Below are positions 43,731 to 52,257 of a stretch of 64,000 nucleotides of DNA, piece by piece. The DNA comes from Nocardia sp. NBC_00565. GTDB taxonomy: Bacteria; Actinomycetota; Actinomycetes; Mycobacteriales; Mycobacteriaceae. The stretch lies in contig NZ_CP107785.1 in the NCBI RefSeq assembly GCF_036345915.1, positions 6,076,001 to 6,140,000 of the forward strand, in the 5' to 3' direction. How positions within the stretch are numbered: position 1 is the stretch's first letter; every line of letters starts with the position of its first letter. Made by a program: the position numbers and the translations under genes. The notes beneath the pieces were generated by a model, which was given only the letters and a program-made list of their open reading frames with translations, was not told the origin of the DNA and ran no database searches.

Positions 43731-44104
43731 GCTCCCCTCCAGGATTCGACTCTTGATCAGTAGGACGAATGGGCCCGCCCCGAGGTTCCCGCGGGTGTGG
43801 TTGAGGTTGGCGACTGTTCCGAATTTCCTTTCAACGCATGACATTCAGTGATAGCCTGCGGTGGTCTTGGGATGCGGCGAAAACCAAACCGTAAGTTGGG
43901 AAGTCGTTTTTGTAGGTCGTCCAGGCGAGTTGCGTCGGACGTAAAAAGCTCGATGGAAACCATGTAGAACCCGGCGTTGCCGGGCGGTGGTATTGCCACG
44001 AGCAGACCTGCGACTTCAGTTGCAGGCCAACCCTGGTGGAGTAATTTGTCAGGTCGTGCAAGCGTGCCGCACATTTGACACGTTTCACGAACGGAGGTAC
44101 GGCC
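43731..44104. other. 374-bp AT-richer stretch between CHAP gene and ABC operon
   Basis: No convincing gene. A minus-strand frame ending near 43851 reads LAWTTYKNDFPTYGLVFAAS, which is not shadow-like and may be a relic. A small perfect hairpin CCCGGC-GTT-GCCGGG lies at 43970-43984. The right part should hold the promoter of the ABC importer; GGAGGT at 44093-44098 is its ribosome site. Confidence 0.4.
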
Positions 44105-44755
44105 CTGGACACACTGTGGACATTCGTGGTGCATCGGCGCGCACAGCTGATCACCGACTCGTATCTGCACGTCTCGGCGGTGGTGCAATCGATGCTGCTG
44201 GCGACGCTCGTGGCCGTGCTGATCGGCGTGCTGGTCTATCGCAGCCCGTTCGGCTCCTCGGTGGCGACCGCGCTGGCCAGCGCCATTCTCACCGTCCCGT
44301 CGTTCGCGCTGCTCGGTCTGCTGATTCCGTTCCTCGGTCTCGGCGTCGGCCCGACCATCACCGCACTGGTGCTCTACGCCCTGCTGCCGATTCTGCGCAA
44401 CACCATCATCGGACTGGCCTCGGTCGATCCCGCGATCGTCGACGCCGCGCGCGGGGTCGGCATGAACCGGCTCCGCGTGCTCGCGCGCATCGAACTCCCG
44501 CTGGCCTGGCCCTCGATCCTGACCGGGATGCGCGTCAGCACCCAGATGATCATGGGCATTCTCGCCATCGCCGCGTACGCCAAGGGGCCGGGCCTTGGCA
44601 ATCCGATCTTCTCCGGCCTGGCCCGGCTCGGCAGCCCGAATGCGGTGCCGCAGGCCCTGGTCGGCACGATTCTGATCGTCGTGCTCGCCCTGATACTCGA
44701 CGGGATCTTCGTCATCGTCGGACGACTCACCACCTCGAGGGGAATTCGTGACTGA
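44105..44755 (+). CDS. Glycine betaine/carnitine/choline-type ABC permease (first)
   Basis: A 216-residue inner-membrane permease of the ProW/OpuCB type, with five to six helices and the EAA-like loop GVGMNRLRVLARIELPLAWP that contacts the ATPase. The best ribosome site, GGAGGT, is 6 bp before a CTG (44105) that begins LDTLWTF, which is where homologues start. A TTG at 44075 lies upstream of that site and is less likely. The operon order permease-ATPase-permease-binding protein is typical of osmoprotectant importers. Confidence 0.88.
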   Translation: MDTLWTFVVHRRAQLITDSYLHVSAVVQSMLLATLVAVLIGVLVYRSPFGSSVATALASAILTVPSFALLGLLIPFLGLGVGPTITALVLYALLPILRNTIIGLASVDPAIVDAARGVGMNRLRVLARIELPLAWPSILTGMRVSTQMIMGILAIAAYAKGPGLGNPIFSGLARLGSPNAVPQALVGTILIVVLALILDGIFVIVGRLTTSRGIRD

Positions 44756-45941
44756 TACCGAGACCCGCGGCGACACGACGGCATCGGCGGTATCCGGCGT
44801 CGAGATCGTGCTCGACGCGGTCACCAAACACTATCCCGGCCAACGTGATCCGGCGGTCGACCGGGTGTCGCTGACCATCCCGGCGGGTGAGATCGTCGTC
44901 CTCGTCGGACCGTCCGGCTGCGGCAAGACCACCACCATGCGGATGATCAACCGGCTCATCGAGCCGACCTCGGGCATCATCACGATCGGCGGTCGCGACG
45001 TCACCGGCGAGAATCCGGACCAATTGCGCAGGGGCATCGGCTATTCCATTCAGCAGGCCGGGCTGTTTCCGCATATGACGGTCGCGAAAAACGTTGCGAC
45101 AGTGCCGGGTTTGATCGGCTGGGACCGCAAGAAGGTCGCCGCGCGGACCGATGAAATGCTCGATCTGGTCGGCCTGGATCCCGATACCTACCGCCACCGC
45201 TACCCGCGCCAGCTCTCGGGTGGCCAGCAGCAACGCGTCGGCGTAGCCCGCGCGCTGGCCGCCGATCCGCCGGTGCTGTTGATGGACGAGCCGTTCGGCG
45301 CGGTCGATCCGATCACCCGGGGCCTGCTGCAGGACGAGCTGCTGCGCCTGCAATCCGAACTGGGCAAGACGATCGTCTTCGTCACCCACGATTTCAACGA
45401 GGCGGTGAAACTCGGCGACCGAATCGCGGTGCTGGGCAATCAATCCCGCATTCTGCAGTACGACACCCCGGCCGCGATCCTGGCCGATCCGGCGGACGAG
45501 ACCGTGGCCGGTTTCGTCGGCGCGGACGCCTCGCTCAAGCAGCTCACCCTCACTCGGGTCCGCGATGTGGAGCTCGGCAGCTGCCCCACGGCACTCGAGA
45601 CCGATTCGGTCGACAGCCTCCGCGCGACGCTGGCCGGGCGGGACTGGCCGTGGGCGCTGATCCTGGACGCGCAGCAGCGGCCGCTGCGCTGGGTGTCGAG
45701 TGCGCAACTAGCGCAGGCGAATTCGTTGCGTGACAGCGGTTCACCGGTCGGTGAACAGCTATCGCTGCAGTCGACCCTGCAGGATGCCTTGGAGGCCTTG
45801 CTCGCCGAGCAGACGGCGACGGCGGTCGTCACCGGTCGGCGCGGCGAATACGCGGGTTTGATCACGATCGACACCCTGGTCGGCCACCTGTCTGCCATGC
45901 GTGCCACGCACGCCGGCGCGGAGACGGACGCGCCGACATGA
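44748..45941 (+). CDS. Osmoprotectant ABC transporter ATPase (ProV/OpuCA type)
   Basis: A 397-residue ATPase. Walker A is GPSGCGKTTTM, the signature LSGGQQQRVGVARA, and Walker B VLLMDEPFGAVDP. The last 130 residues contain CBS-like segments, as in OpuCA, where they sense ionic strength or c-di-AMP. GTG 44748 overlaps the permease gene by 8 bp. It powers uptake by the two permeases. Confidence 0.93.
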   Translation: MTDTETRGDTTASAVSGVEIVLDAVTKHYPGQRDPAVDRVSLTIPAGEIVVLVGPSGCGKTTTMRMINRLIEPTSGIITIGGRDVTGENPDQLRRGIGYSIQQAGLFPHMTVAKNVATVPGLIGWDRKKVAARTDEMLDLVGLDPDTYRHRYPRQLSGGQQQRVGVARALAADPPVLLMDEPFGAVDPITRGLLQDELLRLQSELGKTIVFVTHDFNEAVKLGDRIAVLGNQSRILQYDTPAAILADPADETVAGFVGADASLKQLTLTRVRDVELGSCPTALETDSVDSLRATLAGRDWPWALILDAQQRPLRWVSSAQLAQANSLRDSGSPVGEQLSLQSTLQDALEALLAEQTATAVVTGRRGEYAGLITIDTLVGHLSAMRATHAGAETDAPT

Positions 45942-46717
45942 CCACGGCCACCACCGCACCCGCCACGGCCTCGCCGACGACACTGCGGAGGGCCGAACGT
46001 ATTCGGCTGCTCGTCCAGCCCGCGCTGGTGCTGGTGCTCACCGCGGGCGTGCTGGTGTGGGCGTTTCGGCGCGACCTCACCGTCACCCAGCAGGCCAGCA
46101 TCAGCGTCTCGAATATCGCGACCGTCACCTGGCAGCATGTGTTGATCACCGCGACGGTCGTGGTGATCGTCATCGCGGTCGCGGTGCCGCTGGGCACACT
46201 GCTCACCCGGCCCGGATATCGCCGCCTGGCACCGCTTTTCGTCGGCATCGCCAATATCGGCGCGGCAGCGCCGGCCATCGGTCTGATCGTGCTGTTCTAT
46301 CTCGCGACCCGCACCACCGGGTTCTGGATCGGCGTCGCGCCGATCGCCTTCTATTCACTGCTTCCGGTGCTGCGCAATACGATCCTGGGCTATCAGCAGG
46401 TGGATCGGACTGTCATCGATGCCGGGCGCGGCCAGGGGATGTCGGCGCTGACGGTGTTGCGCCGCATCGAATTTCCGCTCGCCGTCCCCTACATTCTGGC
46501 CGGACTGCGCACCTCCCTCGTGCTGGCCGTCGGCACCGCGACGCTGTCGTTCCTGGTGAGCGCTGGCGGACTCGGCATTCTGATCGATACCGGGTACAAG
46601 CTGCGCGACAACGTCACGCTGGTGGTCGGGGCCGTGCTCGCGGTCGCGCTCGCACTGCTCGTCGACTGGCTGGGTGCGCTGGCCGAGCAGTATCTGGGTC
46701 CGAGGGGGTTGAAATGA
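45938..46717 (+). CDS. Osmoprotectant ABC transporter permease (second)
   Basis: A 259-residue permease with about six helices and the coupling loop GRGQGMSALTVLRRIEFPLA. It pairs with the first permease, to which it is related but not identical. ATG 45938 overlaps the ATPase stop by 4 bp. The N-terminal 25 residues are polar, with one extra helix before the transport core. Confidence 0.92.
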   Translation: MTTATTAPATASPTTLRRAERIRLLVQPALVLVLTAGVLVWAFRRDLTVTQQASISVSNIATVTWQHVLITATVVVIVIAVAVPLGTLLTRPGYRRLAPLFVGIANIGAAAPAIGLIVLFYLATRTTGFWIGVAPIAFYSLLPVLRNTILGYQQVDRTVIDAGRGQGMSALTVLRRIEFPLAVPYILAGLRTSLVLAVGTATLSFLVSAGGLGILIDTGYKLRDNVTLVVGAVLAVALALLVDWLGALAEQYLGPRGLK

Positions 46718-47679
46718 GGGCGTGGGTACTGGGAATCGCGACCGTACTAGCGTTGAGCGCCTGCGGATTACAGTCCGGCAGCGCGGTGCCGTTGCGGGTG
46801 GGTCCCGGCAGTATCCGTCCGGTGCCTGAGCTCGACGGTGTGTCGATCACGGTGGGCTCCAAGGACTTCACCGAACAGAACATCCTCGGATACCTCATCG
46901 AATTCGCCCTTTCCGCGGCCGGTGCGCAGGTTCGGGATCTGACGAATATCCAGGGCTCCAACAGTGTTCGCGATGCCCAACTGCACGGTCAGATCGATAT
47001 CTCCTACGAGTACACCGGAACCGGGTGGATCAACTATCTCGGCAACGAGACTCCGGTGCCGGACGAGGTGGGGCAGTTCGAGGCGGTCCGGGACGCCGAC
47101 CTCGCCGCGCACGGCATCGTGTGGACGGATATGGCGCCGATGAACAACACCTACGCGCTGGTGATGAGTACCCGCACCGCGCAGGAGACCGGCGTTGTCA
47201 CCTTGTCCGACTATGCCCGGCTGATCACCACCGATCCCGATGCCGCGGCGACGTGCGTCGGCACCGAATTCAATGTGCGCCAAGACGGTTACCCGGGAAT
47301 GGCGCGCAAGTACGGTATCGATGTCGGCAAGGTGCACAAGCAGATCGTGCAGGACGCGGTGGTCTATCAGGCCACCGCCGATGCCAAGCAGTGCCGGTTC
47401 GGCTCGGTCGCCGCGACCGACGGCCGGATCCCGGCCCTCGGGCTCGTGCTATTGAAGGATGATCTCGGGTTCTTCCCGAAATACAATGCGGCACTGGTGA
47501 TGCGGAAATCCTTCGCCGACGCCCACCCACAGGTTGCCACCATCATGGAGCCGATCTCCAAGAAATTGACGAACGAGGCGATCACCGAATTGAACCGGCA
47601 GGTCGACGTCGATGGGCGGGAACCCGCGGAAGTGGCGCGCGACTGGATGGTCGCCGAGGGCTTCGTCACCGCCCGCTGA
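46714..47679 (+). CDS. Osmoprotectant-binding lipoprotein (ProX/OpuCC type)
   Basis: A 321-residue lipoprotein. The signal peptide ends in lipobox LSAC (about 14-17). The binding domain begins ITVGSKDFTEQNILGYL, the standard opening of OpuAC/ProX-type proteins, and includes QIDISYEYTGTGW. It should capture a quaternary amine and hand it to the permeases; the exact ligand is not readable. ATG 46714 overlaps the previous stop as ATGA. It ends the operon and converges with the next gene, 10 bp away. Confidence 0.92.
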   Translation: MRAWVLGIATVLALSACGLQSGSAVPLRVGPGSIRPVPELDGVSITVGSKDFTEQNILGYLIEFALSAAGAQVRDLTNIQGSNSVRDAQLHGQIDISYEYTGTGWINYLGNETPVPDEVGQFEAVRDADLAAHGIVWTDMAPMNNTYALVMSTRTAQETGVVTLSDYARLITTDPDAAATCVGTEFNVRQDGYPGMARKYGIDVGKVHKQIVQDAVVYQATADAKQCRFGSVAATDGRIPALGLVLLKDDLGFFPKYNAALVMRKSFADAHPQVATIMEPISKKLTNEAITELNRQVDVDGREPAEVARDWMVAEGFVTAR

Positions 47680-47689
47680 CCGGGCTGAA

Positions 47690-48337
47690 CTACGCCTGCG
47701 GGTCGCGACCCAGGTAGCGCAGCAGCTCATCGACCGTGGTGTCGCCCGACTCACCATCGACGATGGCGGCGTACGCACCCCACTGACGCAGCGGCTCAAC
47801 GATTTCTGCCTCGGGTCCGCCGCCGGGCGCCGGATTCGCGGTCCGTGCCGCGGTGAGCAGGTGGTCGGCGAGTTCGTCGTCGAGCGGGGAGGGCTGTCCG
47901 GTGGCGATCGCGATATCCCAGGCGTGGACGGCCGCGTCCAGCGCGCACATCAGCGCGGCGACCGGAGTCGGCAGCGCGCCATGTGGCAGCGGGGTGGGGA
48001 CGGTCTCGGTCTCGTCGGTGACCGTGGCCCAGGCGGCCGCGGTCTGCTCGATCGCATCCCGCACCAGCGCGGCGGCGGCGCCGTCGATCGCGCCGGACGG
48101 GGCGAAGGGGTTGTATGCGGGCCCGTTTCCGATACCGAGCGCCGCGGCGTAGGCGAGTTGATCACCCGCGGCGTGCTGAATCACCTGCGTGACATCCCAT
48201 TCCGAGCACGGGGTCGGCAGCTGCCACTGGTCGTCGCCGATGCCCGCGACGACCTCGGTCAGCGCGCGGTAGGAGGTGGTGAGCGCATCGCGCCAGACGG
48301 GACGCAGGGTCGCGGTGGCGGCGGTCGTGATGTTCAT
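47690..48337 (-). CDS. TIGR03086-type DinB/maleylpyruvate isomerase-fold protein
   Basis: A 215-residue protein. PTPCSEWDVTQVIQHAAG holds the first metal ligand histidine of the DinB-like four-helix fold, and AVHAWDIAIATGQ holds others. Actinobacterial members are often linked to mycothiol-dependent reactions; the actual reaction here is unknown. It is divergent from a WYL-domain regulator with a likely operator between them, so it is probably that regulator's target. Confidence 0.87.
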   Translation of the reverse strand: MNITTAATATLRPVWRDALTTSYRALTEVVAGIGDDQWQLPTPCSEWDVTQVIQHAAGDQLAYAAALGIGNGPAYNPFAPSGAIDGAAAALVRDAIEQTAAAWATVTDETETVPTPLPHGALPTPVAALMCALDAAVHAWDIAIATGQPSPLDDELADHLLTAARTANPAPGGGPEAEIVEPLRQWGAYAAIVDGESGDTTVDELLRYLGRDPQA

Positions 48338-48396
48338 GGCGGGCCTTTCGAGCTGTGCTGACTGCTTCTTGCTGATGTCACCAAGCCTATGAGGCC

Positions 48397-48419
48397 ATTA
48401 GGCTAGTTTTGTTCCTAAT
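48397..48419. promoter_or_regulatory. Candidate operator of the WYL regulator
   Basis: Arms ATTAGG (48397-48402) and CCTAAT (48414-48419) flank 11 bp of AT-rich DNA. The site lies between the divergent DinB-like and WYL genes. YafY-type regulators commonly control the gene next to them. Confidence 0.5.
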
Positions 48420-48456
48420 ACATCGGCTCCGGCCAAAAAGATTTCGGGAGGCGACG

Positions 48457-49428
48457 GTGGCGGCCACCACAACGCGAGTCCTTCGCTTGCTATCGCTGCT
48501 GCAGGACCGCGCCCATACCGGCCGTGAGCTGGCCGAACGGCTGGACATCACCGACCGCACCCTACGCAACGACATCCAGCGACTGCGCGAACTCGGCTAT
48601 CCGGTGCACGCCGAACGCGGCGCGATCGGCGGCTATCGACTCGGCCGCGGCTCGACCATGCCACCGCTGCTGCTCGATGACGACGAGGCAGTCGCGGTGG
48701 CCGTGGCGATCGGCCTGGCCGAGGACGGCTCGACCGGGATCGCCGATATCACCGCGAACGCGTCGCGCGCACTGGCGAAGCTCGAGCAGATCCTGCCGAA
48801 ACGCTTGCAGCGCAAGGTGACCGCGCTGCGCAGTGCGACTGCGATCGGACCGGCGACCACTGGATCCCGCGAACCGGACGCTCCGGTCCCCGCCGCCGTG
48901 CTGAGCACCCTCGCCGGCGCCATCCGCGACGGCGCGACCGTGCTGATCGGCCTGAATGCCGACGCGGACAACGAAATCGAGCCCTACCGGCTGATCAACT
49001 GGCAACGCCGCTGGTATCTGGTCGCCTACGACCTGGAAACCCATTCCTGGCGAGCGATTCCCGTCGCCCAGGTCCAGCGGGCCGTCGCGGGCGCGCGCCG
49101 CTTCGCCCCGCGGTCACTGCCCGACGACGATCTGGTGGCCTTCGTCATGCGCCATATCGCCAGCACCGGATGGAAGGTGCATGCCCGGGTCACGGTCCTC
49201 GCCCCCGCCGAAACGGTGATCGCCCGGATCAACCCGGCCGTCGGTGTGGTGGAGGCCGTCGACGCCGGTACCTGCATCCTGTTGACCGGCGCGGACGCCC
49301 TCGAGACCATCGCCATCTACCTGAGCATGCTGATGATGGACTTCCGCGTCGACGGCCCGCCGGAGCTGGTCGCGCATCTGCGTACCCTCGCGCGGCGCTA
49401 TACCGAGTCGGTGGAACTGGCGCCGTAG
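48457..49428 (+). CDS. YafY-like transcriptional regulator with WYL domain
   Basis: A 323-residue protein. The N-terminal winged helix is of DeoR/HTH_11 type (TGRELAERLDITDRTLRNDI, about 23-42). The WYL domain in the middle includes INWQRRWYLVAYDLETHSWR. WYL domains bind nucleic acids or small ligands and modulate the DNA-binding part. GTG 48457 with GGGAGG 5 bp upstream is the start; the frame to 48409 is unsupported. It is divergent from the DinB-like gene. Confidence 0.9.
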   Translation: MAATTTRVLRLLSLLQDRAHTGRELAERLDITDRTLRNDIQRLRELGYPVHAERGAIGGYRLGRGSTMPPLLLDDDEAVAVAVAIGLAEDGSTGIADITANASRALAKLEQILPKRLQRKVTALRSATAIGPATTGSREPDAPVPAAVLSTLAGAIRDGATVLIGLNADADNEIEPYRLINWQRRWYLVAYDLETHSWRAIPVAQVQRAVAGARRFAPRSLPDDDLVAFVMRHIASTGWKVHARVTVLAPAETVIARINPAVGVVEAVDAGTCILLTGADALETIAIYLSMLMMDFRVDGPPELVAHLRTLARRYTESVELAP

Positions 49429-49513
49429 CGCTATCGACCTGGCAACCCGATCCAATCGAGCGGGCTTCGACCGTTTCGCGGCGGCATATCGCGATGGCAT
49501 GGCGTTCAACGAC

Positions 49514-49551
49514 AACGGGACCGATCCTCGTCGTTGCGGATCGGTCCCGTT
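49514..49551. terminator. Bidirectional terminator between the WYL and MFS genes
   Basis: Perfect 14-bp arms AACGGGACCGATCC (49514-49527) and GGATCGGTCCCGTT (49538-49551) close a 10-base loop. It lies between converging genes and reads equally on both strands. Confidence 0.85.
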
Positions 49552-49577
49552 ATCGTTCGAGCGCTAGCGCCCGATGA

Positions 49578-51035
49578 TCAGGCGTGCCCGGCCATATCGG
49601 CGGCATCCGCTGCCTTGCGCATCGGAATGATCAGCGTCAGCACGATCGCGACCAGGGCCGCCGCCGTGGCGATCAGGAAGGTGGTGTGGAAGCCGTCACG
49701 CGAGGGCAATACGTGCGGGCCGAGCTGCATCGTCATATGCGCCAGCACCACGCTCATCACGGCCGCCGAGGACGAGGTGCCGATCGAGCGCATCAGCGAA
49801 TTGAGGCCGTTGGCCGCGGCGGTCTCGGTGATCGGGACCGCGCCCATGATCAGTGCGGGCATCGCGGCGTAGGCCAGGCCGACGCCACCCGCGACGATCA
49901 TCGACGCCACCATCAGCTCCCAGACACTGTTCATCAGCACCACGGCGCACAGGTAACCGACCGCGATCACGGCCGAACCGAGCGCCAGCGTGACCTTCGG
50001 GCCGCGCACCGCCGAGAGTCGCGCGGAGACCGGCGACAGCAGGATCATCACGAATCCGGTCGGGGCCAGCGCCAATCCGGCATTGACCATGGACAGGCCG
50101 AAGCCGTACCCGGTCTGCTCCGGCGCCATCATCAGCTGCGGGAAGGTCAGCGACATGCCGTAGAGCGCGAATCCGACCGCGATAGTAGCGACGTTGGTGA
50201 ACAGCACCCGCGGCCGCGCCGAGACCCGCAGGTCGACCAGCGGCGAGCGCTGCTTCAGTTCGAAGTAGCCCCAGATCAGGAACACCAGCACCGACAGCCC
50301 GAACAGGCCGAGCGTGCTCGCACTGCCCCAACCCCAGTCCGCACCCTTGGTGATCGGAATCAGCAACGCCAGCAACGCGATCGAGAGCCCGACCGCACCA
50401 CCGAAGTCGAAGCGCGCGGGGGTCCGCACCGGCGACTCCGGCACGAAGACGAAAACCACTACGGCACAGATGACACCGAGCCCGGCCGAGGTCCAGAACA
50501 GCATGTGCCAGTCCGCGTTCTGCGCGATCGCCGCCGCCAACGGCAGGCCGAGGGCACCACCGACGCCGAGCGTGGCGCTCATGATCGCCATCGCCGAACC
50601 CACCTTTTCGGCGGGCAATTCGTCGCGCATGATGCTGATGCCGAGCGGGATCGCACCGACGGCCGCACCCTGCAGCGAGCGCCCGATGATCTCGGGAACC
50701 AGCGAGGAGAACAGGGCACAGACCACCGAACCGGCGACCAGCGACACCAGATTCGCGAACAGCACCCGGCGCTTGCCGAACATATCGCCGAGTCGGCCGC
50801 TGATCGGGGTCGCCACCGCACCGGCGAGCAGGGTCGCGGTGATCACCCAGGAGGCGTTGGACGCCGAGGTACCCAGCAGCGACGGCAGCGTGGGGATGAG
50901 CGGAATGACCAGCGTCTGCATCAGCGAAACGACGACACCCACCAGGCCGAGGGTCGCGATGACCAGGCGGGGTGTGGGACGGCGCCGGACGTCGGTTTCG
51001 GTGACGGTCGAAGACGCGTCGGCTGCAACAGTCAT
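49578..51035 (-). CDS. MFS multidrug exporter, EmrB/QacA (DHA2) type
   Basis: A 485-residue protein with about 14 membrane helices. The loop between helices 2 and 3 reads GRLGDMFGKRRV, the MFS motif A, and helix 5 carries the antiporter-type GVGGALGLPL. Drug/proton antiport is likely; the substrate is unknown. A MarR regulator is divergent from it, and a perfect inverted repeat ends 3 bp before its ATG (51035), so repression by MarR is very likely. No ribosome site is visible, which fits a leaderless transcript. Confidence 0.93.
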   Translation of the reverse strand: MTVAADASSTVTETDVRRRPTPRLVIATLGLVGVVVSLMQTLVIPLIPTLPSLLGTSASNASWVITATLLAGAVATPISGRLGDMFGKRRVLFANLVSLVAGSVVCALFSSLVPEIIGRSLQGAAVGAIPLGISIMRDELPAEKVGSAMAIMSATLGVGGALGLPLAAAIAQNADWHMLFWTSAGLGVICAVVVFVFVPESPVRTPARFDFGGAVGLSIALLALLIPITKGADWGWGSASTLGLFGLSVLVFLIWGYFELKQRSPLVDLRVSARPRVLFTNVATIAVGFALYGMSLTFPQLMMAPEQTGYGFGLSMVNAGLALAPTGFVMILLSPVSARLSAVRGPKVTLALGSAVIAVGYLCAVVLMNSVWELMVASMIVAGGVGLAYAAMPALIMGAVPITETAAANGLNSLMRSIGTSSSAAVMSVVLAHMTMQLGPHVLPSRDGFHTTFLIATAAALVAIVLTLIIPMRKAADAADMAGHA

Positions 51036-51037
51036 GA

Positions 51038-51054
51038 ATGTGTACGCTACACAT
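51038..51054. promoter_or_regulatory. MarR operator at the MFS exporter start
   Basis: ATGTGTACGCTACACAT has perfect 7-bp arms around CGC. On the minus strand TAGCGT within it fits a -10, 8 bp before the MFS ATG, consistent with a leaderless message. A weaker copy (ATGT...CACA) follows at about 51057-51072, toward the marR gene. Confidence 0.65.
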
Positions 51055-51110
51055 CATATGTATCATGCACAATTTGCTATCTACGTGATCCAGCCGACAT
51101 AGTGTGGGCC

Positions 51111-51593
51111 ATGCCCGAACCAGGACCCGCGGATAATGACGCGCTCACCCGCCTCGTCTTCGAGCTGACCCTGCTGTCCCGGCACTTCCCCGCATCGCTG
51201 CTGCGGCGACCGGGCTTCCAGCTCGACCGGTCGGCATATCTGATCCTGACCAGGTTGGAGATCGACTCCCCACTCAGCCTGCGCGAGCTGTCAGAGGCCT
51301 TCCGGCTCGATATCTCGACCATCAACCGGCAGGTCGCGGCCATGCTGAAGCAGGGCCTGGTGGAACGCGTCCTCGATCCGGCGGGCGGCATCGCCCGCAA
51401 GATCCGGGCCAGCGCCAAGGGCCTGGAATTGGCCGCCGCCGATCGCGAGCAGAGCCTTGAGAGCATCGGCGCGGTCGTCGCCGACTGGGACGCCGCCGAT
51501 ATCGCACAGCTGAGCGAGCTCATCTCCCGTTTCAACGTGTCGATCGAGCACGTCGAAGAGAACCCGTGGCCGCGACCGCCTTGCGCCGAGTAG
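51111..51593 (+). CDS. MarR-family transcriptional regulator
   Basis: A 160-residue winged-helix protein. The recognition region reads SLRELSEAFRLDISTINRQV (about 60-79), with the wing in LVERVLDPAGGIARKIRAS. The size and the divergent MFS exporter identify a local MarR repressor. ATG 51111 is used; a 500-residue upstream extension of the frame is only the antisense of the exporter gene. Ligands are unknown. Confidence 0.9.
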   Translation: MPEPGPADNDALTRLVFELTLLSRHFPASLLRRPGFQLDRSAYLILTRLEIDSPLSLRELSEAFRLDISTINRQVAAMLKQGLVERVLDPAGGIARKIRASAKGLELAAADREQSLESIGAVVADWDAADIAQLSELISRFNVSIEHVEENPWPRPPCAE

Positions 51594-51627
51594 CGCACCG
51601 CCCGCGACGTCGGGCACTATCGCTGTC

Positions 51628-52254
51628 GTGAGGTTCGGGTTCGGGACGATCGCGGCAACACTTGTGGCGGCATCGCCGCTCGCCGTCGGCTGCGGACTGA
51701 GCACCGAGGCCGACGAATGGGATGGCTGGACCGTGACGGTCTATTACACCGCCGTCGAGTCGTATCACTCCGGTCCACGCGAAACCGTGCGTGGCTGCAG
51801 CGATCTCGAATGCACCGACGCCAATATCGAAATCGGCACGCTGCCAGAAGCTTTCGTCGACGTCGTGCGCGACGAAGGCAGCGGCCGGATCACCAGTGGC
51901 GAGCATGCGGGCGATTACCTGAACTGGTCCTACGATGTCGGCTTCTGGCTCGACACCGAGCCGCGCGATACCCGCGGCCAGGCCCTGCACCCGTTCGAGA
52001 GTGCGGCGGCGGACGACATCGACCCGGGAACTCGGCTGCGGCTCACCGGTTGTGGGACCACCGACCGCGAATCCGAGGATGTGTGCGCCAGATTCAGCGC
52101 CGCGACCTGGACGATCGGCGACGAATTCACGCCCGGACTCGGCGGGCCGCGGCATCTGGATGTCTACATCGGCGAGGAGACCTCCGAAAGTTTCACCGAG
52201 GGACCGGATTTCGTGACGTTCACCGAGGCGACGCTCGAACCCGTTGCGCCTTGA
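51628..52254 (+). CDS. Putative lipoprotein of unknown function
   Basis: A 208-residue protein. The N-terminal signal segment ends in LAVGCGL, a lipobox-like site near residue 22. The mature part is acidic, with conserved-looking aromatic stretches (WTVTVYYTAVESYH, YLNWSYDVGFWLDT) and five more cysteines. The pattern looks like a small extracellular beta-rich domain; I do not recognise the family. Start GTG 51628. It follows the MarR gene by 34 bp and ends 3 bp before the converging AraC gene. Confidence 0.8.
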   Translation: MRFGFGTIAATLVAASPLAVGCGLSTEADEWDGWTVTVYYTAVESYHSGPRETVRGCSDLECTDANIEIGTLPEAFVDVVRDEGSGRITSGEHAGDYLNWSYDVGFWLDTEPRDTRGQALHPFESAAADDIDPGTRLRLTGCGTTDRESEDVCARFSAATWTIGDEFTPGLGGPRHLDVYIGEETSESFTEGPDFVTFTEATLEPVAP

Positions 52255-52257
52255 GCT

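Noticed and set aside
49584..51110. Long N-terminal extension of the MarR frame
   Set aside because: It is the antisense of the MFS exporter; the MarR domain starts at 51111.
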